From Zea mays (Eukaryota > Streptophyta > Magnoliopsida > Poales > Poaceae), in NCBI RefSeq assembly GCF_902167145.1, contig NC_050105.1:118995898-119059897 (forward strand): DNA of 64,000 nt, read 5' to 3'. The first letter of the stretch is position 1. Each line of letters starts with the position of its first letter. Of the stretch, positions 9,491-20,612 are shown in pieces. The translations under genes were made by a program, and so were the position numbers. The notes under the pieces were generated by a model. It ran no database searches, had not been told where the DNA came from, and saw only the letters and a program-made list of their open reading frames with translations.

Positions 9491-12400
9491 AGTGGTGAAA
9501 AGTTCCTCTATCATTCGTGCTAGATAGCTGTGTCTCGGATTACTGTGTCGTCCGAAGTAGTCCGTATTGCACATTATGCTTCTTCTCGTTTTCGTTCAAC
9601 TTCGCTAGCCGGTGACTATTTGATAGGTAGTATAGAGTCCCGACGAGCTGGACGAACTGATTAATAATGTGCATGGTCGGCCAGATATCTCCAGTAACTA
9701 TCCAACAGAGGAATCTGTATGATAAAAAAATCCAAAAGAAATGGATTAAATTCCATGCTACGCTGCTTGCTTCTAACTACCAACCATGTATTCCTTTGTG
9801 TTATCGATACAACTTAACAAAAATAATTTATTTTAAAACCTATATATGCACCATTGCATATAGTGGAGTCGATGATGACCTGCCTAATAGAAAGCCTAGG
9901 ATCCAAAGCTGTGAAAAACCACATCACTATCGAATTAAGCCCCTACCAGTGATAGTATATCATAGCCGACCCATGAACTAACACGGGTAAGGACAAGGAC
10001 AATATCGTTGCTGAGTGAAGCAGGCCAGAAGCCGGATTTCCACTATCGGTTAAAACCACGAGCCGATAGCGGAAACAATTTATTACCGCCTGGTTTTGGA
10101 CTGTTCGTGCAATGTTCTACGTTCCATGTTCGTTCGTAGAAATAGGGACAAACTTCCTACCCGAATCTGATTTTCAGTTTTCAGGATAACACGACTATTT
10201 TTGCAGTTATTCCAAACCGCTTCTAGATTGAAACAAAACCAGCAGTTTTGAAAGGTAACAACGATAACTACAACTTTTATATTCACGGGATTACCAAATT
10301 CGCACTCTATGCAGTACAAAAACAACAAGATTTACTGTTACCCAAACTGAAAAAAACTAGAAAACGGGTTATACCCCACTAGGCGGCGTTCGATGACGAC
10401 GAACGACATGAGAAAACTCTAACCTTTCTTCTTTCATCTCTTCTCCTTCTCTTCCCACACTTTTCTCCTTGGTGGTACCAAGGATCAAGTGCAGGATGCT
10501 CTATTTGGCACAAGAAAAGAGAAGAAGACAGTGCTGTGGTCGACGACTGGCTGTGGCCAATCGAGATGGCTTCTAGGCGTGATTGTGGCTGGCTGGAGTG
10601 GGTTGCAACCAGGCCAGGGCCGCGCGGCTGGATGTGACTGTTAGAGGTAGGAAGGTAAAAAAAACTCTGCAATCCCTAATATCCCGATCATTTGGCACTC
10701 GAAAAAACTCTTCTAGACTTCAAAGAAGACAAACTAATAATTGATCAGAATCGTTTCGACAAACTCTATGTAATCTACGATCTCCAATCATCCATAGGAC
10801 ACAACATACTTGCGATTATGAACATGGTTTGGTTATTAGGGTGGTACAATAGTTGTCCTAAAGTGCATTTCCAATGATGGGACATATTTCTTGTCGATAC
10901 TTGGTCGTTTTTGCAGAAAACAAAAAACATTCATGTGTTTTTGTAATCCAACAGTTTAGATATTTATTGAGGCATACATTAGAGTTATTCAGATATTATC
11001 ATATTTTTGTGGAAGGAAAATTAACTCACATACATTAATATTGTTGATATTTGATGAGTTATGAGTGTTTGTTCCAGCACACCAAGTGGAGGTGTGTTAA
11101 TGCTGCTTTATGTCTCAAAGGATTAGCTACCCATGAAGGACTCATAACTACATCCGGTGTAGGTGCAGTGGCGTTAGAGCCGGTATGTATGTCACAACAG
11201 CAGGTGTTAGAGCAGGTGAATTATGTGGAGGAGTAGATGTGGTACCACCAATTGACATAGGGTGAAACAACAACCGGAACATCGACTAGAATATTCAGTT
11301 CTTCCATTGCTCCAACATATATATGGGAACAAATAAAACAAGTTTTCGACATCAGTAGTAATTTAATAGATTTCGAACATTGGATCATTACATTTCTAGC
11401 AAAAACATAAAAACCAATTATTAAGACATTTTTATAGATTGGTAACAAAAAATCCATCTAAGTCACTCGACTAGTTCAGAAAATACAACATTAAGTCATT
11501 CCAATATTAAGTCATTTCAACATCCAACATACGTTAAATAGTTAGTCAGGCATTTCAATATTAAGTATTTTCATCATATATCCAACATTTAAGACATTCC
11601 AGAGTTGTGCAAATATATTCACAACAATAAAATATTCTATTGTTTTGCATTGCTTAGGGGAAACACAATTTTGAAGATTAAGTTATTCGTTTTCGTACAA
11701 ATAATGTTACGATATTTCAACAAAATTGCAATACAAGTCATTCACTCGACCAACCAAAAATGAATCTAAGTTATTCATTCAATCGATTTTTTCTCCGAAA
11801 ATTCAAATCTAGAAAATTTCTCAAACTTGTTCTAAATTCAAAATGAGTTTCTAAATTTCGTTTCAAAATGTTTGTTTGTAGAAAAATATAGTGATTTATA
11901 TTCTCCTCAAAATGTCCTACAAATATTTCTCTAGAGATCCACTCTCAAATTATTTCCAAAAATATTGCCTAAATATTCCACCGATATTTCTCCAAATATT
12001 TTTTTATTCTGAGAAATACCCTAGAATCATTTTTAAAATCCCTACAAATATTTTTTAAAATAATTTTTCATATGCTCATACGTATATATACGTCTTCGGT
12101 GTCATACAATGAGCTCTCTAATTTAACTTATCCACGGCTAATACATGTTTATCTCCCACTAATCCCCGCCTCCTCCCCCTAACCCCCAACTTGCCCCTAT
12201 AAATAGAGGGGCAAGGGGCTCCCTCATGCCATCCCAAGACATTTCATGGCAACTCACTCCCACTCCCACACAAGCACAACATAAACATAACGATCGCTCG
12301 GTCGTTTATTCAATCGTTCGTCTAACTATTCATATTTTGTTCGTTCATTCGTCTGATCGTTCATCCAATTCAAATTTTGGAATATTCTAGGAATATTCAT

Positions 12401-12574
12401 TTTTTCTTTTCTTTTTCTAATTCCTATGATTGTAAAATCCAAAACTCCTTCGTCCAGACTCTGATTTTGACAGTTCTGATTTTAAAATTCTAATCAAATT
12501 ACCCTCTGTCTAACCATACCATCCCGTAAGCATGATTCATAACCCAGAAAACTCTAGAAATACTCTTATCCCAT
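9491..12574. other. no recognisable gene; transposon relics probable
   Basis: About 9900-10080 has CCGATAG-type repeats (CACTATCGGTT, GAGCCGATAGCGG) that resemble CACTA subterminal repeats; this is weak. About 10900-12060 is AT-rich with repeated CATTCCAATATTAAG-like words. About 12090-12570 has a TATA box (TATAAATA at 12198) followed by a CT-rich stretch, like the promoter part of an LTR. This block probably continues at 21963 on the far side of the Sirevirus. No open frame here is convincing. Confidence 0.4.
12198..12205 (+). promoter_or_regulatory. TATA box in an LTR-like relic
   Basis: TATAAATA sits between CCCC and AGAGGGGCAAGG, followed by a pyrimidine-rich leader. It is probably the core promoter of an old LTR interrupted at 12575. 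Another TATAAATA, at about 22051, lies on the other side of the insertion. Confidence 0.35.
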
Positions 12575-13250
12575 ATTTTTGAAAGGGAAATGTGCCCTTG
12601 GACCATTTGTAAAGTGTTTTGGTGATTAAGTGCCCAACACATATTCTCTAAGTGTCAAATTGAGCCAAAGATTGAAGAAGTGCAAATCATGCAACAAGGT
12701 ACGTTTCTAGACTTATTATATTGATTTGGGTACTAATGTATTGTGTCTAAGTGCTAGAAACAGGAGAAAAGCAATTGGAAAATAGTTGGCTGCGTACAAC
12801 CAATTACTGCACGGTCTGGATGCACCAGACTGTCCGGTGCGCTAGGCCAGCATCCGATGAACAGGCCACTCTCGGGACTCGACGGCGGCGTACGACTATA
12901 ACTCACCGGACTGTCTGGTGGTGCACCGGACTGTCCGGTGGGGCACCGGACTGTCTGGTGAGCCAACGGTCGACTCCGCAACGGTCGGCAGTGAAATTGG
13001 CGGGCGACACGTGGCCCGCACCAACGGTCGGAAGGGGGCACCGGACTGTCCGGTGTGCACCGGACAGTGTTCGGTGCACCAACCGACGTCGAGGTGCAAC
13101 GGTCGTCTGCGCCAGAAAAGGAAGGAAATCTGCACCGGACAAGCTACAATGGCTGTCCGGTGGCGCACCGGACTGTCCGGTGCGCCACCCGATAGAAGAC
13201 AATCTTAGCCTTCCTTGTTGGTCTCCAACGACTCCTAGCTGCCTTGGGGC

Positions 13251-13258
13251 TATAAAAG
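13251..13258 (+). promoter_or_regulatory. TATA box of the Sirevirus A 5' LTR
   Basis: TATAAAAG follows GCCTTGGGGC. Equivalent boxes are at 21363 (3' LTR), 56438 (element C) and 60526-60533 (element D, minus strand). Confidence 0.65.
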
Positions 13259-13300
13259 AGACCCCTAAGCGCATGGAGGAGTCACCCAAGCATACTCTAA

Positions 13301-13622
13301 GACCAACTCCAGCAGCACTCCGCATGCGGCTCCGTATCCCTTTTTTGCACAGCGGAGCACACTATTCATCAGTCCAGCAGTCTCCGCATCCGTCTCCCTA
13401 AAACGCACGCCCTGTACCTGCACTCCCCTTTTCCACGGTTTCTCTCTCCTCTCCGTAGCTGACTGCATGCGCTCGCGGCTGCTCGCGGGCCCCAGCTGTC
13501 ATAGACTGCATGCGGAGTGCAAATACGGAGTCTGCTGGAAACGGGGACGGATACGGAGAGGAGAGAGAAACTGTTGGCCGTGCTAAATACGGATACAGAG
13601 AGGGAGTCTGCTGGAGTTGGTC
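13301..13622. mobile_element. MITE inside the 5' LTR of Sirevirus A, 322 bp
   Basis: Perfect 15-bp terminal inverted repeats, GACCAACTCCAGCAG and CTGCTGGAGTTGGTC, are flanked by TAA at 13298-13300 and 13623-13625. The 3' LTR of the same retroelement has the uninterrupted site (about 21409-21418), so the MITE landed after the retroelement did. The interior has repeated GCGGAG/CTCCGC and ACGGA words and no coding capacity. A TAA duplication suggests PIF/Harbinger (Tourist-like). CTAAG as a 5-bp TSD is an equally possible reading. Confidence 0.85.
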
Positions 13623-14156
13623 TAAGCATTCTAAGTCTTCCACACTCCGTCTCTGCGCACTTGATCGACTGTCTTAGTGATTTGAGCTTTGTTCTAGTTG
13701 TGAACTCGTTGTGCTTTATTTTGAGCTCAAGTCTTGGCTTGTGTGCGTGTGTGTTGCTGCGGATTTGTGTGTGTTGCTTCCCCTCCCTTACTTTCGTGCT
13801 TCTTTGTGATCATCAATTGTAAGAGCGAGAGGCTCCAAGTTATGGAGATTCCTCGCAAACGGGAGAAAGTATAAGAAAGAAGAACACCGTGGTATTCAAG
13901 TTGATCATTGGATCACTTGAAAGGGGTTGAGTGAAACCCTCGTCCATTGGACGCCACAACGTGGAAGTAGGCAAGTTTTGTACTTGGCCGAACCATGGGA
14001 TAAAACATTGTGTCTCTTGTGATTGCTTTTCTGTGATTTCTTGTGTGTTCGCAAGAGCTCACTACTTAGCCGTACTAACACTTAACCAAGTTTTGTGGCT
14101 ATTAGTTGTTGAATTTTACAGGATCACCTATTCACCCCCCTCTAGGTGCTCTCAAT

Positions 14157-14169
14157 TGGTATCAGAGCC
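14157..14169 (+). other. primer-binding site of Sirevirus A
   Basis: TGGTATCAGAGCC lies two bases after the 5' LTR and is complementary to the 3' end of plant initiator Met tRNA. Confidence 0.9.
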
Positions 14170-14204
14170 GTTCTCTTCACGAAAGGGACTAATCGCCCGA
14201 AGAG

Positions 14205-16562
14205 ATGGATCCTAAGGGAAAGGGGATGGTGGTCAACGATAAAGAAAAGGAGTCCATCTTCAACGAGCCAAGGGACGACAAGCCCACTGACTCTGGCTCG
14301 AGTCACAAGAAGAAGGACGGGAAGAAGAAGAGGCGCATCAAGAAGATTGTCTACTACGACAGCGACGAGTCTTCTTCTTCCCCAAGAGACGACGACGACG
14401 AGAAAAAGAAACCGGTTAATTCAAATTTTTCATTTGATTATTCTCGTATTCCTTATAATTCCAATGCTCATTTGCTTTCTATTCCTCTTGGTAAATCTCC
14501 ACACTTCGATGGAGAGGACTATGCTTTTTGGAGTCACAAAATGCATAGTCACCTTTTCTCTCTCCATCCTAGTATTTGGGAGATAGTTGAGAATGGAATG
14601 CAATTTGATAGTACGGATAACCCTATTTTCATTAACGAACAAATTCATAAGAATGCACAAGCTACCACTGTTTTGTTAGCATCATTGTGCAGGGATGAAT
14701 ACAATAAGGTGAGCGGCTTGGACAACGCCAAGCAAATATGGGACACCCTCAAGATATCGCATGAGGGGAACGATGCCACCATGATCACCAAAATGGAGTT
14801 GGTGGAAGGAGAGCTAGGAAGGTTTGCCATGATCAGGGGAGAGGAGCCAACTCAAACATACAACAGGCTCAAGACCCTGGTCAACAAGATCAGGAGCTAT
14901 GGAAGCACGAGATGGACGGACCACGACGTTGTCCGACTTATGCTCAGGTCTTTCACTGTTATTGACCCTCATCTTGTGAACCTCATCCGTGAAAATCCTA
15001 GGTACACAAAGATGACGCCCGAGGATATACTCGGAAAGTTTGTGAGCGGGCGTATGATGGTCAAGGAAGCAAGATATGTTGATGATGCATTGAACAGCCC
15101 AATGCCCATCTATGAGCCCCAGCCCGTTGCACTCAAGGAAACAAGCAGCAGCAGGGAGGCGCTACCTAGTAAGGTGGCACAAGTTGAGGCTGCCGGGCTA
15201 AACGAAGATGAGATGGCCCTCATCATCAAGTGCTTCAAGACCGCGCTAAAAGGACGCAAGGAGCATCCCAACAAGAGCAAAGCAAAGGGAAAGCGCTCCT
15301 GTTTTAAATGTGGTAAGACTGGTCATTTTATAGCAAATTGTCCCGATAATGCTAATGACCAGGAACAAGAAAAGAGTGGGAAGAGGGAAAAGAAGAAGGT
15401 CTACAAGAAGGCGAAGGGCGAGGCGCACCTTGGCAAAGAATGGGATTCAGATTGCTCTTCTTCCGACTCCGACAACGAAGGACTCGCTGCCTCGGCCTTC
15501 AACAAGTCGTCTCTCTTCCCCAACGAACGTCATACTTGCCTCATGGCAAAGGAGAAAAAGGTAAGCGCTCGAGATGCCCCTAAGTATACTACTTCAAGTG
15601 ATGATGACTCTAGTGATGATGAAGTAGATTACACAAGCTTATTCAAAGGTTTAGATAGAACTAAAGTAGCTAAAATCAATGAATTAATTGATGCTTTTAA
15701 TGAAAAAGATAGATTGTTAGAGAAGCAAGAAGATATTTTGTATGAAGAGCATGACAAGTTTGTTAGTGTGCAAAAATCTCTTGCTGTAGAGGTTAAAAGG
15801 AATGAAATGCTTTCTTCTGAATTATCTGCTTGTCATGAAACTGTGTCTAGCTTAAAGAGTGTTAATGATGATTTAAATGCTAAGCTAGAAGTAGCCAATA
15901 AAACTAGATCTTGTGTAGAACATGTTGCCATTTGTAATAGGTGTAAGGATTTTGATGTTGATGCTTGTGTTGAACACCTTACATCAATTACTAAATTAAA
16001 TAATGAGGTGGCAAGTCTTAATGCTCAACTTAAGACTTGCAAGATAGATTTTGATAAGTTGAAATTTGCTAGGGATGCCTACACCGTTGGTAGACATCCC
16101 TCAATTAAGGATGGACTTGGCTTTCAAAAAGAAGCCAAGAACTTAACAAGCCAAAGGGCTCCCATTCCCAACAAGGAGAAAGGGAAGGCCCCTATGGCTA
16201 GTAGTAATCAAAAGAATCATGCTTTCATGTACAATGATAGAAAATTTTCTAGAAATTCTCATTATAATAGGAGTTATAATGCTTTTGATTCTCATGCTAT
16301 GATTGCTTCAAGTTCTAATTTTAATGGTAGGCCTAGGAGAAATTTTGTGTCTCATGCTCCTAGGAAAGTGTGTAATAAACCTACCACTGTCTTTCATGCT
16401 TGCAACACTACGTTTGTACTTTCATGTAAACATGAAAAAGTGGTTGCTAGAAAGTTGGGGTCCAAATGCAAGGGAGACAAGACTTGCATTTGGGTCCCAA
16501 AGGCTATTGTAACTAACCTTGTAGGACCCAACAAGAGTTGGGTACCTAAAACCCAAGCCTAA
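14205..16562 (+). CDS. gag: Sirevirus A gag protein, 785 aa, intact
   Basis: The frame runs from the ATG at 14205, shortly after the PBS, to TAA at 16560-16562. A basic, Ser/Asp-rich N-terminus (about 1-75) is followed by a copia-type gag region (about 85-300). A CCHC zinc knuckle, CFKCGKTGHFIANC, lies at about 366-379. Acidic serine clusters come next, and then a long predicted coiled coil (about 480-580), as in Sirevirus gag proteins. It should form the virus-like particle and package the RNA. The homologous frame in element C starts identically (MDPKGKGMVVND) but is frameshifted. The stop is followed in the same frame by protease, see the findings. Confidence 0.88.
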   Translation: MDPKGKGMVVNDKEKESIFNEPRDDKPTDSGSSHKKKDGKKKRRIKKIVYYDSDESSSSPRDDDDEKKKPVNSNFSFDYSRIPYNSNAHLLSIPLGKSPHFDGEDYAFWSHKMHSHLFSLHPSIWEIVENGMQFDSTDNPIFINEQIHKNAQATTVLLASLCRDEYNKVSGLDNAKQIWDTLKISHEGNDATMITKMELVEGELGRFAMIRGEEPTQTYNRLKTLVNKIRSYGSTRWTDHDVVRLMLRSFTVIDPHLVNLIRENPRYTKMTPEDILGKFVSGRMMVKEARYVDDALNSPMPIYEPQPVALKETSSSREALPSKVAQVEAAGLNEDEMALIIKCFKTALKGRKEHPNKSKAKGKRSCFKCGKTGHFIANCPDNANDQEQEKSGKREKKKVYKKAKGEAHLGKEWDSDCSSSDSDNEGLAASAFNKSSLFPNERHTCLMAKEKKVSARDAPKYTTSSDDDSSDDEVDYTSLFKGLDRTKVAKINELIDAFNEKDRLLEKQEDILYEEHDKFVSVQKSLAVEVKRNEMLSSELSACHETVSSLKSVNDDLNAKLEVANKTRSCVEHVAICNRCKDFDVDACVEHLTSITKLNNEVASLNAQLKTCKIDFDKLKFARDAYTVGRHPSIKDGLGFQKEAKNLTSQRAPIPNKEKGKAPMASSNQKNHAFMYNDRKFSRNSHYNRSYNAFDSHAMIASSSNFNGRPRRNFVSHAPRKVCNKPTTVFHACNTTFVLSCKHEKVVARKLGSKCKGDKTCIWVPKAIVTNLVGPNKSWVPKTQA

Positions 16563-19500
16563 TTTGCCTTGCAGGTTTATGCATCCGGGGGTTTAAGCTG
16601 GATTATCGACAGCGGATGCACAAACCACATGACGGGGGAGAAGAAGATGTTCACCTCCTATGTCAAGAGCAAGGATTCCTAGGACTCGATCATTTTTGGA
16701 GATGGAAACCAAGGCAAGGTTAAAGGACTAGGAAAGATAGCCATTTCATCCGAGCATTCTATATCCAATGTGTTCTTAGTTGAATCGCTCGGGTACAACT
16801 TATTGTCTGTTAGTCAACTATGTAATATGGGCTATAATTGTCTATTTATCAATGTAGATGTGTCTGTCTTTAGAAGGAGTGATGGTTCATTAGCTTTTAA
16901 GGGTGTATTAGACGAAAAACTCTACTTAGTTGATTTTTTGAAATATGAGGCTGATCTAGATGCATGCTTAATTGCTAAGACTAGCATGAGCTGGCTGTGG
17001 CATCGCCGTCTAGCACATGTTGGGATGAAGAACCTTCATAAACTTCTAAAGGGAGAACATGTGTTAGGGCTAACCAATGTATTTTTCGAAAAAGATAGAC
17101 CTTGTGCAGCTTGTCAAGCAGGTAAACAGGTGGGAAGCACTCATCACAGCAAGAATGTGATGACCACATCAAGACCTCTAGAGCTACTTCATATGGACCT
17201 CTTCGGACCCGTCGCCTACCTCAGCATCGGGGGAAGTAAGTATGGTCTTGTTATTGTTGATGATGTTTCCCGCTTCACTTGGGTATTCTTTTTGCAGGAT
17301 AAATCAGAAACCCAAGGGACCCTAAAGCACTTTCTAAGGAGAGCTCAAAATGAATTTGAGCTCAAGGTGAAAAAGATAAGAAGCGACAACGGGTCCGAGT
17401 TCAAGAACTTACAAGTGGACGAGTACCTTGAGGAGGAAGGAATCAAGCACGAGTTCTCCGCTCCCTACACACCACAGCAAAACGGTGTGGTAGAGAGGAA
17501 GAACAGGACACTTATAGACATGGCGAGGATGATGCTTGGAGAATTCAAGACACCCGAGCGGTTTTGGTCGGAAGCTGTGAACACAGCATGCCACGCCATA
17601 AACCGGGTCTACCTCCATCGCCTCCTCAAGAAGACCTCGTATGAACTTCTAACCGGTAACAAACCCAACATTTCATACTTTCGTGTATTTGGGAGTAAAT
17701 GTTACATTCTAGCAAAAGAAAGGTAGAAATTCCAAATTTGCTCCCAAAGCTGTAGAAGGGTTTTTGCTAGGTTATGACTCAAATACAAAGGCGTATAGAG
17801 TCTTCAACAAATCATCGGGTTTGGTTGAAGTCTCTAGCTACATTGTATTTGATGAAACTAACGGCTCTCCAAGAGAGCAAGTTGATCTTGATGATGTAGA
17901 TGAAGATGATGTTCCAACGGACGCAATTCGCACCATGGCGATTGGAGATGTGCGACCGCAGGAACACCAAGAGCAAGATCAACCTTCTTCCTCAACAATG
18001 GTGCACCCCCAACTCAAGATGATGAACAGGTTCCTCAAGGGGAGGCGTGTGATCAAGGGGGAGCACAAGAAGACCAAGTTATGGAGGAAGAAGCACCACA
18101 GGCCCCTCCAACTTAAGTGTGAGCGACGATTCAAAGGAATCATCCCGTCGACCAGATTCTGGGTGATATAAGCAAGGAAGTAACCACTCGCTCAAGATTA
18201 GCTAACTTTTGTGAGCATTACTCGTTTGTCTCTTCTATTGAGCCTTTCAGGGTAGAAGAGGCCTTGCTAGATCCGGACTGGGTGTTGGCCATGCAGGAAG
18301 AGCTCAACAACTTCAAGCGAAATGAAGTTTGGACCCTGGTGCCACGTCCCAAGCAAAACATTGTGGGAACCAAGTGGGTGTTCCGCAACAAGCAAGACGA
18401 GCACGAGGTGGTGACACGAAACAAGGCTCGACTTGTGGCAAAAGGTTATGCCCAAGTCACAGGTTTGGATTTCGAGGAGACTTTTGCTCAGAGTCTATTC
18501 GCATTCTATTAGCCTATGCCACTCACCACTCTTTCAGGTTGTTCCAAATGGATGTGAAGAGCGCTTTCCTCAACGGGCCAATCAAGGAGGAGGTGTATGT
18601 GGAGCAACCCCTTGGCTTTGAGGATGAACGGTACCCCGACCATGTGTATAAGCTCTCTAAGGCGCTCTATGGACTTAAGTAAGCCCCAAGAGCATGGTAT
18701 GAATGCCTTAGAGATTTCCTAATTGCTAATGCTTTCAAGGTTGGGAAAGCCGATCCAACTCTTTTCACTAAGACTTGTGATGGTGACCTATTTGTGTGCC
18801 AAATTTATGTCGATGACATAATATTTGGTTCTACTAACCAAAAGTCTTGTGAGGAGTTTAGCAGGGTGATGACACAAAAATTTGAGATGTCGATGATGGG
18901 CGAGTTGAACTACTTCCTTGGGTTCCAAGTGAAGCAACTCAAGGACGGCAGCTTCATCTCCCAAACGAAGTACACGCAAGACCTGCTCAAGCGGTTCAGG
19001 ATGAAGGACGCCAAGCCCGCGAAGACACCAATGGGAACCGACGGACATGTCGACCTCAACAAAGGAGGTAAGTCTGTTGATCAAAAGGCATATCGGTCTA
19101 TGATAGGTTCCTTGCTTTATTTATGTGCTAGTAGACCAGATATTATGCTTAGCGTTTGCATGTGTGCTAGATATCAATCCGACCCAAGGGAATGTCACCT
19201 TGTGGCCGTTAAGCGAATTCTTAGATATTTAGTTGCTACGCCTTGCTTCGGGATCTGGTATCCAGAGGGGTCAACCTTTGACTTAATTGGATATTCAGAC
19301 TCCGATTATGCCGGGTGCAAGGTTGATAGGAAGAGTACATCAGGGACGTGCCAATTCCTAGGAAGGTCCCTGGTGTCATGGAGCTCAAAGAAACTAACTT
19401 CCGTTGCCCTATCCACCGCTGAGGCCGAGTATGTTGCCGCAGGACAGTGTTGCGCGCAACTACTTTGGATGAGGCAAACCCTCTGGGACTTTGGCTACAA

Positions 19501-19759
19501 TCTGAGCAAAGTCCCACTCCTTTGTGACAATGAGAGTGCAATCCGCATGGCGGATAATCCTGTTGAACACAGCCGCACTTAGCACATAGACATCCGACAT
19601 CACTTCCTGAGAGACCACCAGCAAAAGGGGAATATCGAGGTGTACCATATTAAAACCGAAAACCAGCTAACCAATATCTTCACCAAGCCTTTAGATGAGA
19701 AAAGGTTTTGCAGGTTGCGTAGTGAGCTAAATGTCTTAGATTCACGTAACTTGGATTGA
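16563..19759 (+). pseudogene. pol: Sirevirus A pol, disrupted
   Basis: Order: protease (SWIIDSGCTNHMT from about 16600), integrase zinc module (WHRRLAHVG ... CAACQAG, about 17000-17120), integrase core (HMDLFGP, RSDNGSEF, NGVVERKN, about 17190-17500), RT (about 18250-18950, YVDDIIFG at about 18807) and RNase H ([15 protein letters not shown], about 19285-19440). Visible breaks: TAG at 16680 (Gln in element C), a one-base gain near 17718, a one-base loss near 18008, TAA at 18114 and TGA at 18120, a short deletion near 18490, TAA at 18680 and TAG at 19580. Most stops fit C-to-T change at Gln or Arg codons, as expected after long methylation. The terminal TGA is at 19757. Confidence 0.88.
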
Positions 19760-20612
19760 TCTATAACATACATGTGTTTTATGCCTTTGATCATGTTAAT
19801 TTATGCATTTAAATCTATTTTGTTCATTTGTGGTGCTCAAGTTGTACACATGATCCCCGGACCTCACAAGTCCATTTGCAAGTGATGCACTTATTTAGGG
19901 GGAGGCATGCTACAACTTGACCCTTTGAGACTAACCTTTGTGTTTGAGTTTACCTGATTTAGTCTCAAAAGTGGATTGAAAGGGAAAGTGAACTTGGACC
20001 ATGCAAAGACTTCCACTGCACTCCGGTAATAACTCCAAGTTCATATCTATGCTCTTATTGCCTTTTTGCTCTTAATTGACAATTTTGGTGAGGCAATGGG
20101 GTTAAAGGGCCAAGAATGATCCCGTTTTGGTTCTTAATGCCAAAGGGGAGAAATTAAGGCCAAAGCAAATGGATCAACTACCACTTGTGAAATTTTGAAA
20201 TGAGTAGAGTTAGAACTTTTTGATTTGTCCAAAACACTCATAGTGCAAAATTTAGCCTATTGTGGGGAGAATTTATGACTATGGGAAAAAGGGGGAGTTT
20301 TTGGCTCTTACACTCATATTGCAAAATTTAGCCTATTGTGGTGAAAATTTATGACTATGGGAAAAAGGGGGAGTTTTTGGCTCTTAATCAATTTTACTCT
20401 TGGATTATCTCTCTTTGTGCCCAAACAAGTGAGTTTGTTGTAGAGATAGGAAAATGAATTTGATTCTCAAAAACAAACTAAGTGGTGGCAAAGTATGATC
20501 CAAATATGCCAAATTAGAGTCAAAAAACAATTTGGTTCTCTTTTGTATTGATATTGCACTTCTTTTGGTTGCTTTTGGATGTGTTGGCATAAATCACCAA
20601 AAAGGGGGAGAT
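19760..20612 (+). other. 3' untranslated region of Sirevirus A with repeated PPT-like tracts
   Basis: No gene. GGGGGAG tracts occur at about 19900, 20290, 20367 and 20604. A 76-bp direct duplication spans 20235-20386. The true PPT, AAAAAGGGGGAGA, is at 20599-20611. Multiple PPT-like tracts upstream of the 3' LTR are a known Sirevirus hallmark. Confidence 0.75.
20235..20386 (+). repeat. 76-bp tandem duplication with a PPT-like tract
   Basis: Units 20235-20310 and 20311-20386 share the CTCATA start, GCAAAATTTAGCCTATTGTG, GACTATGGGAAAAAGGGGGA and TTTTTGGCTCTTA. A few substitutions separate them. Each unit holds one AAAAAGGGGGAG tract. Confidence 0.85.

Larger units (their letters stand above)
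12580..14154 (+). repeat. 5' LTR of Sirevirus A
   Basis: It starts TGAAAGGGAAATGTGCCC and ends GGTGCTCTCA. A palindrome-rich block (CACCGGACTGTCCGGTG and variants) spans about 12820-13190. TATAAAAG is at 13251. A MITE interrupts it at 13301-13622. The GCCTTGG..TATAAAAG promoter context also occurs in the LTRs of elements C and D. Confidence 0.92.

Noticed and set aside
9900..10080. CACTA terminus based on CCGATAG repeats
   Set aside because: Only two or three units are present with no CACTA/TAGTG end, so I mention it as a hint but do not call an element.
12754..13325. Antisense frames of 90-140 codons in Sirevirus LTRs (also near 20746-21506, 56110-56512 and 60529-60989)
   Set aside because: They are artefacts of the repeated GGACTGTCC palindromes, which have no stops in several frames. 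The same frames recur in every LTR copy.
14205..16562. Host gene encoding a 785-aa zinc-knuckle coiled-coil protein
   Set aside because: It lies between a PBS and pol inside an element with a perfect TSD, and has a homologue at the same place in element C. It is retroelement gag.
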